From Acidimicrobiia bacterium (GTDB taxonomy: Bacteria > Actinomycetota > Acidimicrobiia > Acidimicrobiales > Hopanoidiivorantaceae), in NCBI GenBank assembly GCA_020027305.1, contig JAHRAM010000188.1:1-14184 (forward strand): a stretch of DNA of 14,184 bases, read 5' to 3'. How positions within the stretch are numbered: the stretch's first letter is position 1; every line of letters starts with the position of its first letter. The notes beneath the pieces are model-generated. The model was not told the origin of the DNA and searched no databases. It worked only from the letters and a program-made list of their open reading frames with translations. Below, piece after piece: positions 1 through 7,195 of this stretch. The position numbers and the translations under genes are program-made.

Positions 1-98
1 ACGTTCGGATTCCAACGCCGTCTAGACTTCCGATGCGAATGCGAAACCTTGTTTCCAAAGGCGGGTTTTCTTCCTGTTACTTGACAAATGCGTGACAT
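1..98 (-). CDS. rpmB: Ribosomal protein L28, 5' part (cut by window edge)
   Basis: The minus strand from an ATG at 98-96 reads MSRICQVTGRKPAFGN and continues KVSHSHRKSRRRWNPN to the window edge (32 residues). This is the N-terminal part of bacterial L28, a small 50S subunit protein: the V-T-G-[RK]-[RK]-P-x-F-G-N motif followed by the V-S-H-[SA]-H-x-K-[ST]-x-R-R-x-x-x-P-N block is diagnostic. Only one cysteine (C5) of the possible N-terminal CxxC pair is present (CQVT), so this is not the fully zinc-binding form at this end. The rest of the gene lies outside the window. GAGAAG directly precedes the ATG, rather close for a Shine-Dalgarno site. The gene is divergent from the oxidoreductase at 193. 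It is too short here to stand out as an ORF and was recognised by motif. Confidence 0.93.
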   Translation of the reverse strand, partial: MSRICQVTGRKPAFGNKVSHSHRKSRRRWNPN

Positions 99-124
99 CT
101 TCTCAGTTATATTTTTGCTCTACT

Positions 125-130
125 TATAAT
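125..130 (+). promoter_or_regulatory. Candidate -10 box for the LLM oxidoreductase gene
   Basis: A perfect TATAAT occurs on the plus strand 62 bases before the ATG at 193. No good -35 hexamer sits 16-18 bases upstream, so this is a weak call. If real, this promoter and that of rpmB are divergent and interleaved within about 50 bases. A purine stretch AAAAGG at 173-178 is a possible, rather distant, ribosome binding site. Confidence 0.3.
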
Positions 131-141
131 CTTACTGAAAA

Positions 142-169
142 ATTATAGCCGACAATTTAAAACTAGCAA
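142..169 (-). promoter_or_regulatory. Probable sigma-70-type promoter of rpmB
   Basis: On the minus strand a perfect TATAAT (142-147) lies 16 bases downstream of TTGCTA (164-169), which matches 4 of 6 positions of the -35 consensus. Transcription would begin near 135, giving a leader of about 37 bases before the rpmB ATG at 98. Position and spacing fit; no experimental support. Confidence 0.5.
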
Positions 170-192
170 CTTAAAAGGCTAATTTAATATAT

Positions 193-1212
193 ATGAAACT
201 AGGAATCAACTGGGGCTACTGGGGAGCTGGCCCTCCCATGCCACCGCAAGAAATGGCCAAGCTAACAAAAGAAGCAGAAACTCTTGGCTACGACACCGTC
301 TGGACAGCAGAGGCATGGGGGTCAGATGTCTTTTCCCCGCTGGCATACATCGCTGCCCACACCGAAAAAATCAACCTCGGCACTGCCATCTGCCAAATGG
401 CTGCCCGCACTCCCACCGCTGTCGCCATGCACGCTGTCACGCTAGACCACCTGTCAAACGGGCGAATGATTTTGGGGCTGGGCGTGTCTGGGCCACAAGT
501 TGTAGAAGGCTGGTATGGGCAACCCTCAAACCGCCCCCTTGCCCGAACCAGAGAATATATCGCCATCTTGCGAAACGCCTTCGAGCGAAAGGAGCATCTG
601 AGCTATGAGGGCGAGTATTACAGCCACCCCTACACAGGCGAAGGCTCGGTCGGCCTTGGCAAACCACTCAAAATAATGACCCATCCGCTCAGAGCCGACC
701 TGCCGATTTATATCGGGGCAGAAGGGCCAAAAAACATCGCCCAAACTGTAGAAATCGCAGATGGCTGGCTTCCACTTTATTATTCCCCCCACCGCCCAGA
801 AGTCTATGCCGACTCACTCAAGGGAATGAAGCCAGGCTTTGAAATCCCCGTCACCACCACAGTTGTGATTTCTGACGACATCCCCGCCTCGCTCATGCCA
901 ACACGGGCAACCTTGGGTTTCTACATCGGCGGAATGGGTGCCAAAGGACAGAACTACCACACCAAACTAATGAGTCGAATGGGCTATGAAAAAGAAGCCC
1001 TTGAAATCCAAAACCTGTTTTTAGAGGGCAAACGCGATGAAGCCATTGCTCTTGTGCCAGAAAGTTTTGCTGATGAGATTTCTTTGGTCGGCCCACCCGA
1101 ACGAATTAAAGAGCGCCTTGAAGCATGGAAAGAAAGCCCCGTAACAATGATTACGGTTGCCCCTAGAAATGCTGACGACATGCGTCAATACGCCGAAATA
1201 TTTTTGGGCTAA
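193..1212 (+). CDS. LLM-class (luciferase-like) probable F420-dependent oxidoreductase
   Basis: A 339-residue protein of the bacterial luciferase-like TIM-barrel superfamily. The start MKLGINWGYWGAG is the first barrel strand. Then come E-A-E-x-L-G-Y-D-T-V-W-T-A-E-A-W-G (about 28-43), I-N-L-G-T-A-I-C-Q (about 60-68), R-T-P-T-A-V-A-M-H-A-x-T-L-D-H-L-S-N-G-R (about 72-91), and the G-L-G-V-S-G-P-Q-V-V-E-G-W-Y-G cofactor-side loop. These features and the length best fit the actinobacterial subgroup typified by M. tuberculosis Rv3520c. Members are expected to use reduced coenzyme F420 for hydride transfer; substrates of this subgroup are mostly unknown. Cofactor use is inferred from the subgroup, not from an isolated motif. 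It is a monocistronic plus-strand gene with its 3' end facing the tRNA gene. I see no hairpin terminator in the 18-base gap. The protein appears intact. Confidence 0.85.
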   Translation: MKLGINWGYWGAGPPMPPQEMAKLTKEAETLGYDTVWTAEAWGSDVFSPLAYIAAHTEKINLGTAICQMAARTPTAVAMHAVTLDHLSNGRMILGLGVSGPQVVEGWYGQPSNRPLARTREYIAILRNAFERKEHLSYEGEYYSHPYTGEGSVGLGKPLKIMTHPLRADLPIYIGAEGPKNIAQTVEIADGWLPLYYSPHRPEVYADSLKGMKPGFEIPVTTTVVISDDIPASLMPTRATLGFYIGGMGAKGQNYHTKLMSRMGYEKEALEIQNLFLEGKRDEAIALVPESFADEISLVGPPERIKERLEAWKESPVTMITVAPRNADDMRQYAEIFLG

Positions 1213-1230
1213 AGGAAATTAAAACATCTG

Positions 1231-1304
1231 CGCCCACGGCAGGAATCGAACCTGCGACCTTGGACTTAGGAGGTCCCTGCTCTATCCAACTGAGCTACGT
1301 GGGC
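1231..1304 (-). tRNA. tRNA-Arg (anticodon CCU)
   Basis: The minus strand folds as a complete cloverleaf. The 7-bp acceptor stem is GCCCACG/CGTGGGC; the D stem is GCTC/GAGC around AGTTGGATA. The anticodon arm has loop CTCCTAA, i.e. anticodon CCU reading AGG. A 5-base variable loop and T arm GCAGG-TTCGATT-CCTGC complete it. The discriminator is G (1231) and CCA is not encoded. The outermost anticodon-stem pair is a G-A mismatch, the other four pair. An upstream minus-strand TTGTTG / 16 bases / TACAAT could be a promoter but lies very close to the mature 5' end. Confidence 0.96.
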
Positions 1305-1412
1305 ATATTGTAAAATTCTAGCGAGAAGCAACAAACCTGTGCCGAATAAATGTCGCCAGCAACCTATTTTATATTTCTAAACTTTTATATGAGCCTTAAA
1401 TTTTAATAAAAG

Positions 1413-1450
1413 CACTACAAGCCACAAGAAACCACTACAAACCACAAGAA
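1413..1450. repeat. Two-copy 20-bp direct repeat upstream of cysS
   Basis: Two 18-base copies (1413-1430 and 1433-1450) of CACTACAARCCACAAGAA differ at one base and repeat with a 20-base period. They lie 29 bases before the cysS ATG, in the region between the divergent tRNA-Arg and cysS genes. They could be a simple duplication or a paired regulatory site; no inverted symmetry is evident. Confidence 0.75.
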
Positions 1451-1478
1451 CTAAGAGCGACCTATTACCCCAAACACT

Positions 1479-2981
1479 ATGAACCTTAAACTTTATGACA
1501 CCCTTGTTGGCAAAGTCGTAGATTTCCAACCTGCCAAGGCGGGCGAAGTTTCAATCTATGCTTGTGGCCCGACTGTTTATGACGTTCCCCACCTTGGGCA
1601 TGCCCGAACAGCAATTACTTATGATGTTATTTCTCGCTATCTAGAGTGGGCGGGAAATAAAGTTTGTCTCGTGTCAAACATCACAGACATTGACGACAAA
1701 ATCATTGCCCGCGCCGCTGAAGAAAAAACCACCGAGCTAGAGCTGGCTGAGCGATACCTAAAAATCTACAACGAGCAGATGGCTGCGCTCAAGATTCGCC
1801 CTCCCGACCGCCAGCCTAGGGCAACTGAATATGTGACAGACCCAAAAGGCGGAGCTGCAAAAAATAAACGGCAGGGAATGATTAGCATAATCACCGAGCT
1901 CGTTGATGGCGGGGCTGCCTACATCATTGAAGGGCTGGGAGTTTATTTTGATGTCACCAAATATAGCGACTATGGCAGGCTGGTTCATCGCACGCCTAAA
2001 GATTTAGAAGAGTCAGGGCAAGGTCGCATTGAGCCAGTTGAGGGAAAGAAAAACCCACTAGATTTTGCGCTGTGGAAGGCTGCCAAAAAAGGTGAGCCTG
2101 AATGGGAAGCCCCTTGGATGCCTGGTCGGCCAGGCTGGCACATTGAATGTGTGGCAATGTCGCTTGGCGAGCTGGGAGATGGATTTGACATCCACGGCGG
2201 AGGCAGCGACCTCATCTTTCCCCATCACGAAAATGAGCGAGCCGAAGCCTGTAGCTTAGGCAAACAGTTTGCTCGCCACTGGGTTCATTCGGGAATGGTA
2301 AACATCAACGGTGAAAAAATGGCAAAGTCGCAAAACAACTTTGTAAACATCAACCAAATGTTAGAAACTATCAGCCCTGAGGCTTTTCGGCTGGCTCTAC
2401 TCCAAACCCACTATCGCTCTATTTTAGAAATTGATGACGACACATTGGCAGCAGCCACAGCGGGGATTTCCAGAATAAAAGAAATGACTCGCCTTGTGCG
2501 AAATTCCGCAGCCCACCAAAACCTAGACGAAATTAAATTCACGCAAGACGCTACTCCTCTAGAAGAATACATAAAACCTTTTCGCGAAGCAATGGAAAAT
2601 GATTTTTCAACCCCAGCTGCTGTAGCGCTGATATTTGATCTGGTAAGAGATGCTAACAAGGCGGGAGGAAGCGATGAACAAAGGTTGCTAAATTTTATGG
2701 TAACGCTATCTGAGATGTTGACGGCTCTGGGCATAGTTACAGAATCGCCAGCTGCCAAATTTTCTGCAACAAGCCTATTTGAAATATCTAATGCTCTAAA
2801 TTTGAGCTTGGGAGGAGCCAGCCACAGCAAATTTTCAGATGAAATAAAAGAGTTGATTAAAAAGCGCGAGGATGCCCGCGCCGAAAGCGACTATGAAACT
2901 TCTGACCAGCTACGAGATGAGCTTTTGTCGCTGGGAGTTCAAATCCAAGACCACCCCGATGCTCCAACTGAATATATTTAG
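1479..2981 (+). CDS. cysS: Cysteinyl-tRNA synthetase
   Basis: This class Ia enzyme charges tRNA-Cys with cysteine in the cytoplasm. The 500-residue product has YACGPTVYD at 27-35 with zinc ligand C29, and the HIGH motif as HLGHA (38-42). The other zinc ligands are C224 in WHIECVAMS, H249 and E253 in PHHENE. The KMSKS loop is KMAKS (280-284). The C-terminal half carries the helical DALR-type tRNA-binding region and the usual tail ending KREDARAESDYETSDQLRDE, where the enzyme checks the tRNA. It is somewhat longer than the E. coli enzyme (461 residues). The mycothiol ligase paralogue MshC found in actinobacteria is shorter and lacks much of this C-terminal part, so CysS is preferred. No clear Shine-Dalgarno precedes the ATG. 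It converges on the acyl-CoA dehydrogenase gene with a 5-base gap, leaving no room for a separate terminator. Confidence 0.97.
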   Translation: MNLKLYDTLVGKVVDFQPAKAGEVSIYACGPTVYDVPHLGHARTAITYDVISRYLEWAGNKVCLVSNITDIDDKIIARAAEEKTTELELAERYLKIYNEQMAALKIRPPDRQPRATEYVTDPKGGAAKNKRQGMISIITELVDGGAAYIIEGLGVYFDVTKYSDYGRLVHRTPKDLEESGQGRIEPVEGKKNPLDFALWKAAKKGEPEWEAPWMPGRPGWHIECVAMSLGELGDGFDIHGGGSDLIFPHHENERAEACSLGKQFARHWVHSGMVNINGEKMAKSQNNFVNINQMLETISPEAFRLALLQTHYRSILEIDDDTLAAATAGISRIKEMTRLVRNSAAHQNLDEIKFTQDATPLEEYIKPFREAMENDFSTPAAVALIFDLVRDANKAGGSDEQRLLNFMVTLSEMLTALGIVTESPAAKFSATSLFEISNALNLSLGGASHSKFSDEIKELIKKREDARAESDYETSDQLRDELLSLGVQIQDHPDAPTEYI

Positions 2982-2986
2982 CACAC

Positions 2987-4060
2987 CTACAAGCTATTTG
3001 AAATGCGATTGAGGTGGAATGCTGAATTCCCCCAAGAGTTTGCTGCAACCCACGCCTGCTTCATCCAAAAGTTCAAATCGTTTTCAATCGTGTAGGCAAT
3101 AGCACCATGACATTGGAGCGCTTGCTTAGCGGCCAAATTGGCAGCATCACTGGCAAGTGCTTTTGCAGACGACACCGCTTTATCAACTTCTCCCGCAACT
3201 TCGCCCGCATTTAGGTCATCACGACATGCCAAATGCCACGCTGCTGCATAAACATTAGGGCGGGCATGCTCTATAGAAATCGCCACATTTGCCAAATGGT
3301 GTTTGACCGCCTGCTGTGTTCCAACTGACGTTCCAAATTGCTTCCGCTCTTTCACATATTCAACAGTTGTGTCTAAAAGTTTCTGCGCCGTTCCCAAACA
3401 TATAGCAGCTGCCCCAACTGCTCCCCTATTAAATGCCAGTGCTGGGTCGCCCCCAACGGCAGTCTCTTTACTAGGGTCATATTCAACCTTCGTAGGATTT
3501 CTTGGCTCATCAATTGATTTTTGGGTGTGGAGCGTGACGGCATCTTTTTCAAGCAAGTGAAAGTGGTCAGGGCGGTGCGCCAGCAGAAAAAAGTCTGCTC
3601 GGTTTCCATAGGCAACATATTCACTGTTGATATTTGTAGGCGATAAGATTATCTCTTCTGAAATCGCCTTTTCAAAAATCTCTGGCAACTCAGCTATTTG
3701 ATTTTTGATAATTTTGTCGCCTGACTTTTTGGTGGAATTTGAGTTGCCCAAACTAGGGGAAAGAATTGACGCCAGAATTGACACTGCCACAGTGTGTTCT
3801 AAAAACGGTTCAGGCAAAGCTGCTCTGCCAGCTTCTTCCATAAGCAGTGCCATCTCAACTTCTGACAAGCCCAATCCCCCATCGGCTTCACTGGCAAAAA
3901 TTGAAAGCGCTCCCATCTCTGAAATTTCGTGCCAAAGATTTTCAATGGGGGCGCCTTCTTCCCAAGACTTTCTAACGTCATCGGAGCTACATTTTGCTTC
4001 TAACAAAGAGCGGAAGGTATCGGCAAAAAGTTTTTGGTCGGAGGTTATTTCAAACTGCAT
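2987..4060 (-). CDS. Acyl-CoA dehydrogenase-like protein (probable smaller subunit)
   Basis: 357 residues with the acyl-CoA dehydrogenase fold. An N-terminal helical domain (1-100) contains SEADGGLGLSEVEMALLMEEAGR (58-80). The middle beta domain (about 130-205) is reduced and divergent. The C-terminal helical domain starts near 208 and has YVKERKQFGTSVGTQQAVKHHLAN (235-258), the R-x-x-F-G...QA-[VI]-x-H family signature, and QCHGAIAYTIENDLNFWMKQA (316-336). Canonical beta-domain motifs such as the SEPxAGSD loop are absent and no obvious catalytic glutamate is visible. This pattern resembles the non-catalytic partner in actinobacterial two-gene FadE heteromers. The start shares one base with the stop of the upstream dehydrogenase (TAATG), which indicates coupled translation and supports a two-subunit enzyme. 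Substrate is not determinable; steroid side chains or branched acyl-CoAs are possibilities by family. Confidence 0.85.
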   Translation of the reverse strand: MQFEITSDQKLFADTFRSLLEAKCSSDDVRKSWEEGAPIENLWHEISEMGALSIFASEADGGLGLSEVEMALLMEEAGRAALPEPFLEHTVAVSILASILSPSLGNSNSTKKSGDKIIKNQIAELPEIFEKAISEEIILSPTNINSEYVAYGNRADFFLLAHRPDHFHLLEKDAVTLHTQKSIDEPRNPTKVEYDPSKETAVGGDPALAFNRGAVGAAAICLGTAQKLLDTTVEYVKERKQFGTSVGTQQAVKHHLANVAISIEHARPNVYAAAWHLACRDDLNAGEVAGEVDKAVSSAKALASDAANLAAKQALQCHGAIAYTIENDLNFWMKQAWVAANSWGNSAFHLNRISNSL

Positions 4061-5214
4061 TATTTTCTAGGAAGTCCTAACACGCGTTCAGCAATAATAT
4101 TTCTCTGGATTTCATTTGTGCCAGCATATATCGGCCCAGCCAGCGCAAAAAGATAATCATCTAACCAACTGCTATTGTTATAGGCATCTGGTGAGCCCTC
4201 CATCAGCTCAGCTCTGTCGCCCAACATTTCTAATGCCAGGGCGCACAACTCAAGGTCTAGCTCGCTCCAAAAAACTTTCATCATGCTGGCTGTTGAACCA
4301 AGTTCACCGCCTGAAGCAAGTTTTGCAGCTGCTGAAAAACATACCCACCTATAAGCTCGACTCTTTGCCCAGATGTTTGCCACCTGTTTTGAATATTGCC
4401 CGCTAGCGCTCAACTCTTTTTCAAGCTCAGCCAACTTGTCGGCAGCAGCCATAAACCTTCCTGGCGCACGCAAATTCAGCCCCCTTTCTGAGCTGGTGGT
4501 TGCCATGGCAACAGCCCATCCCTGCCCTGCTTCTCCCAGAAGATTTGACTTATGAACTTTTGCATCGGTAAAAAAGATTTCACTAAAAGCAGGGCGCCCG
4601 TCAAGGCGACCAAAAACTCGCCGTTCCATCCCTTCTGTATCTGCTGGAACTAGCAGATAGCTCAAGCCGTGATGCCTTTCAGACTCAGGATCAGTTCGCA
4701 CTATACAAAACAGCCAATCGGCAAATGCCCCTCTTGAACACCAAGTTTTTTGCCCATTTAAGATAAACCAATCCCCATCTGCGATTGCTTTGGTAGAAAG
4801 ACTTGCTAGGTCGCTTCCTGCGTTTGGCTCTGACCAGGCTTGAGCCCAAATTTCTTCGCCCGATGCCATCTTTGGCAAAATGCGCTGTTGTTGCTCGTCA
4901 GTGCCAAATTGAAATATGGTTGGGGCAAGCAAGCTAATGCCGTTTGTGTTAACTCTGCCTGGGGCATTAGAAGCCCAATACTCCTCTTCAAAGATTAGCC
5001 ACTCCGTTATTGAGCAATCCCTTCCACCAAATTCTTTTGGCCAGTTGGGAACCGACCAGCCATCTGCAAACAATTTCTTTTCCCACTCTCTATGAAGCTC
5101 AAATCCTTCAGCGGTATCAAGTGATGGCAATGGCTCAGCTGGAATATTTTTGCCAAGCCACTCGCGAACTTCTTCACGAAACTTATTTTCTTCGGCGGTG
5201 AACTTTAAATTCAT
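4060..5214 (-). CDS. Acyl-CoA dehydrogenase (probable catalytic subunit)
   Basis: An FAD-dependent flavoprotein that introduces an alpha-beta double bond into an acyl-CoA. The chosen ATG at 5214 gives 384 residues; an in-frame TTG two codons earlier (5220) is possible but less likely. Motifs, numbered from the ATG: WSEPNAGSDLASL (127-139, flavin/substrate loop), NGQKTWCSRGAFADW (153-167) and the C-terminal YAGTNEIQRNIIAERVLGLPRK. The YEGT glutamate that is the base in medium-chain enzymes is alanine here (A364). A glutamate (E243) in TTSSERGLNL lies at the position used as the base in isovaleryl- and long-chain-type enzymes, so activity is probably kept. It follows the SMP-30-like gene after 29 bases and overlaps the second dehydrogenase by one base, implying a heteromeric pair. 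Confidence 0.9.
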   Translation of the reverse strand: MNLKFTAEENKFREEVREWLGKNIPAEPLPSLDTAEGFELHREWEKKLFADGWSVPNWPKEFGGRDCSITEWLIFEEEYWASNAPGRVNTNGISLLAPTIFQFGTDEQQQRILPKMASGEEIWAQAWSEPNAGSDLASLSTKAIADGDWFILNGQKTWCSRGAFADWLFCIVRTDPESERHHGLSYLLVPADTEGMERRVFGRLDGRPAFSEIFFTDAKVHKSNLLGEAGQGWAVAMATTSSERGLNLRAPGRFMAAADKLAELEKELSASGQYSKQVANIWAKSRAYRWVCFSAAAKLASGGELGSTASMMKVFWSELDLELCALALEMLGDRAELMEGSPDAYNNSSWLDDYLFALAGPIYAGTNEIQRNIIAERVLGLPRK

Positions 5215-5243
5215 AATCAAATTACTTTAACACCAATTTAATG

Positions 5244-6143
5244 TTAAGGCTTTCCTGCTCCTGCAACCTCTACTTCTGTTTGATAGATTGCCCCTGAAGG
5301 TTTTTTCATTATATGCTCACTACGATAATCACTTGACACACAAACCATAAGCTGCTTTCTCTCTTTGCCTGCCAAACAACATGCAAATGGAACGACATCT
5401 AAAAACTCATAGCTATCTGTGATTTCGCCACCCCTTAGCACTCGAATAACCCGCCTTCCGCCAATGTCTGTCATCCAAACAGCCCCTTGCCCATCAAGAC
5501 ATATTCCATCAGGAATGGTGATTAACGTTTTGCCACCAACTGACTCGGGCTGAGCAAATATTTGGCGGTTGCTGAGCTTGCCAGTTTCGGGATCTACATC
5601 ATAGGAAGTCAGCCTAGAGCCTGAAGTCTCAGCCACAATCAAGGTTTTTTCATCTGGCGTTAAGATAATTCCATTTGGCGCACGAAGCCCATCTGCTGCC
5701 ACTTCAACCTCACCAGTCGGCGACACAAGAAATATTTCAGCATCACGAGCATCAAACAAATCTTCACTTTGAATGTTAAACCCCATACAGCCCACATAGG
5801 CGTTGCCCGAATTAGAAACTGCCATATCGTTTAAGTCGCCATAAGATAAGTCGGCTAAGTCGGCATGAATGGATAACTCTTTTCCATCGAACCGATAAAC
5901 CTTGCGGGTTTCCATCGCCACTATTAAAAGGTCGCCGTTGGGAAGCCAGCCCAAACCTGATGGGCGGTCATCTTTGAGTTCCAGCACAACTTCGGGCTGA
6001 CTTTGAAAACCCGCCCCATCACTTTTCAGGCAAAAAACTTTTTGGTCGTGTAAATCGCTAAACCATAGCTCGGCTTCCCCATCATTGCCAAGACAATGGC
6101 GAGGGTCTTCTGGAAAGCGCAAGCCTTCTACAATCAGCTTCAC
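5244..6143 (-). CDS. SMP-30/gluconolactonase family protein
   Basis: 299 residues forming a probable six-bladed beta propeller of the SMP-30/gluconolactonase/LRE family, metal-dependent lactonases or esterases. Putative metal ligands typical of the family are all present: E12 in EGLRFPEDP (6-14), N105 in YGDLNDMAVS (101-110), N157 in LRAPNGIILTPDEKTLIVAE (153-172) and D212 in IPDGICLDGQGAVWMTDIGG (210-229). The start is GTG at 6143. The sequence TAGGG upstream overlaps the rluD stop codon and can act as the ribosome binding site, which ties its translation to rluD. No signal peptide, so it is likely cytoplasmic. Proximity to two acyl-CoA dehydrogenase genes suggests it opens a lactone or ester ring in the same catabolic route, but that is inference; the true substrate cannot be read from sequence. 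Confidence 0.88.
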   Translation of the reverse strand: MKLIVEGLRFPEDPRHCLGNDGEAELWFSDLHDQKVFCLKSDGAGFQSQPEVVLELKDDRPSGLGWLPNGDLLIVAMETRKVYRFDGKELSIHADLADLSYGDLNDMAVSNSGNAYVGCMGFNIQSEDLFDARDAEIFLVSPTGEVEVAADGLRAPNGIILTPDEKTLIVAETSGSRLTSYDVDPETGKLSNRQIFAQPESVGGKTLITIPDGICLDGQGAVWMTDIGGRRVIRVLRGGEITDSYEFLDVVPFACCLAGKERKQLMVCVSSDYRSEHIMKKPSGAIYQTEVEVAGAGKP

Positions 6144-6157
6144 AATTGAATTTTACC

Positions 6158-7195
6158 CTACTTGCCCGCTGCTGAAAGATTTGAGAGTAACTCCCTAAAT
6201 GGCGCTGGCATTGCAAGCTCAAACTCTAGAGAGTCACCACTTATTGGATGACGAAATTTCAGACGTCTAGCATATAGCGCTAAAAATGTATCGCTTGTGC
6301 TTTGAGGTGAAGCCTTTGTAGGTTTCGAGGAATCTTTAATTTGGGAATTTTTAATTTGCTGAGGCTTATCTTTTGATTTTTTTTGCGGGACATATATTGA
6401 ATCACCCCACACAGCATGCCCAATGCTTGCTAAGTGAACCCTTATCTGGTGGGTTCTGCCAGTTTCTAAGTGACAATAAATCAATGAAGCCTTATCAATG
6501 TCATTGTCTAGCTCTTGGATGAGTTCGTAGTGAGTTCTTGCAGGCTTTCCATCTGATTGAACCGACATTTTCAAGCGATTTTTATTTGATCGAGCTAACG
6601 GCGCATCTATAACACCATTTGAATTTAAAAGCACGCCATGACAAATTACGCCATATTCTCTCACAACCTCTCGCTCAGCAATGGCCTGTTTGAAATTTTC
6701 ATAAGCATCTTGACTTCGTGCCACAAGCATCAGCCCGCTGGTATCTTTATCTAAACGATGCACAATCCCTGGCCGAAAATCTGACTCTCCAACTGAAGCA
6801 ATTTCTGGGTATCTTGTAAGCAACCCGTTCACAAGGGTTTTGTCTGGGTTGCCTGCCCCAGGATGAACCACTAACCCCACTGGTTTGTTCACCACCAAAA
6901 AATTGGTATCTTCGTGAACAACCTCAAACACAATTTCAGGGTCTGGCTCTGGCGGTTGCTCTGTGAAACTTTCCCCAGAAAACTCTAGCTCAATCAAATC
7001 ATTTTCTTCCAGCTTTACTGAAGCCGAGTTAACAAGTTTTTTATTCATTTTTACGCATCCCTCTTCAACCAGTTGGCGAGCTTGTTTCCGCCCACAATCA
7101 ATCAGCATTGAAATTGCTCTATCTAAGCGAATTCCCCCCAAGCTCTTGGGTGCTACGAACTCATATTTTTTAAGCCCCTCTCTTTCAATCGGCAT
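6158..7195 (-). CDS. rluD: RluD-type 23S rRNA pseudouridine synthase
   Basis: A pseudouridine synthase of the RluA/RluD family, which isomerises specific uridines in large-subunit rRNA. From the ATG at 7195 it has 345 residues. An S4 RNA-binding domain spans about 20-72 (IRLDRAISMLIDCGRKQARQ onward). The catalytic domain contains VVNKPVGLVVHPG (101-113) and RPGIVHRLDKDTSGLMLVAR (141-160), in which D149 is the catalytic aspartate. ETGRTHQIRVHLASIGHAVWGD is also present. A longer in-frame ORF extends upstream to 7300, but it would run well into lspA and adds nothing family-like, so the start overlapping lspA by 11 bases was chosen. A Lys/Ser-rich insert of about 30 residues before LYARRLKFRHP is unusual and contains a 15-bp duplication. 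The position directly after lspA is the actinobacterial arrangement. Confidence 0.94.
   Translation of the reverse strand: MPIEREGLKKYEFVAPKSLGGIRLDRAISMLIDCGRKQARQLVEEGCVKMNKKLVNSASVKLEENDLIELEFSGESFTEQPPEPDPEIVFEVVHEDTNFLVVNKPVGLVVHPGAGNPDKTLVNGLLTRYPEIASVGESDFRPGIVHRLDKDTSGLMLVARSQDAYENFKQAIAEREVVREYGVICHGVLLNSNGVIDAPLARSNKNRLKMSVQSDGKPARTHYELIQELDNDIDKASLIYCHLETGRTHQIRVHLASIGHAVWGDSIYVPQKKSKDKPQQIKNSQIKDSSKPTKASPQSTSDTFLALYARRLKFRHPISGDSLEFELAMPAPFRELLSNLSAAGK
6329..6358 (-). repeat. In-frame 15-bp duplication inside rluD
   Basis: Two adjacent 15-base units (6329-6343 and 6344-6358) differ at one base and encode QIKNS then QIKDS in the Lys/Ser-rich insert of RluD. The insert lies between conserved parts of the catalytic domain, probably in a surface loop. 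Confidence 0.8.

Noticed and set aside
81..86. Perfect TTGACA as a -35 box for the oxidoreductase gene
   Set aside because: It lies inside rpmB and the nearest perfect TATAAT is 38 bases away; no good -10 at 16-18 bases.
1479..2981. MshC (mycothiol cysteine ligase) instead of CysS
   Set aside because: The full 500-residue length with the C-terminal tRNA-binding part fits CysS; MshC is shorter.
3705..4070. Plus-strand ORF antisense to the acyl-CoA dehydrogenase
   Set aside because: Shadow of the real gene's codon bias; no family features. The same holds for long antisense frames over ftsZ (11742-12197, 12246-12611), the DksA-like gene (8244-8534) and lspA/rluD (6963-7457).
4060..5214. Loss of catalytic activity because YEGT is YAGT
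   Set aside because: A glutamate at the isovaleryl/long-chain-type position (E243) can serve as base, so inactivity is not supported.
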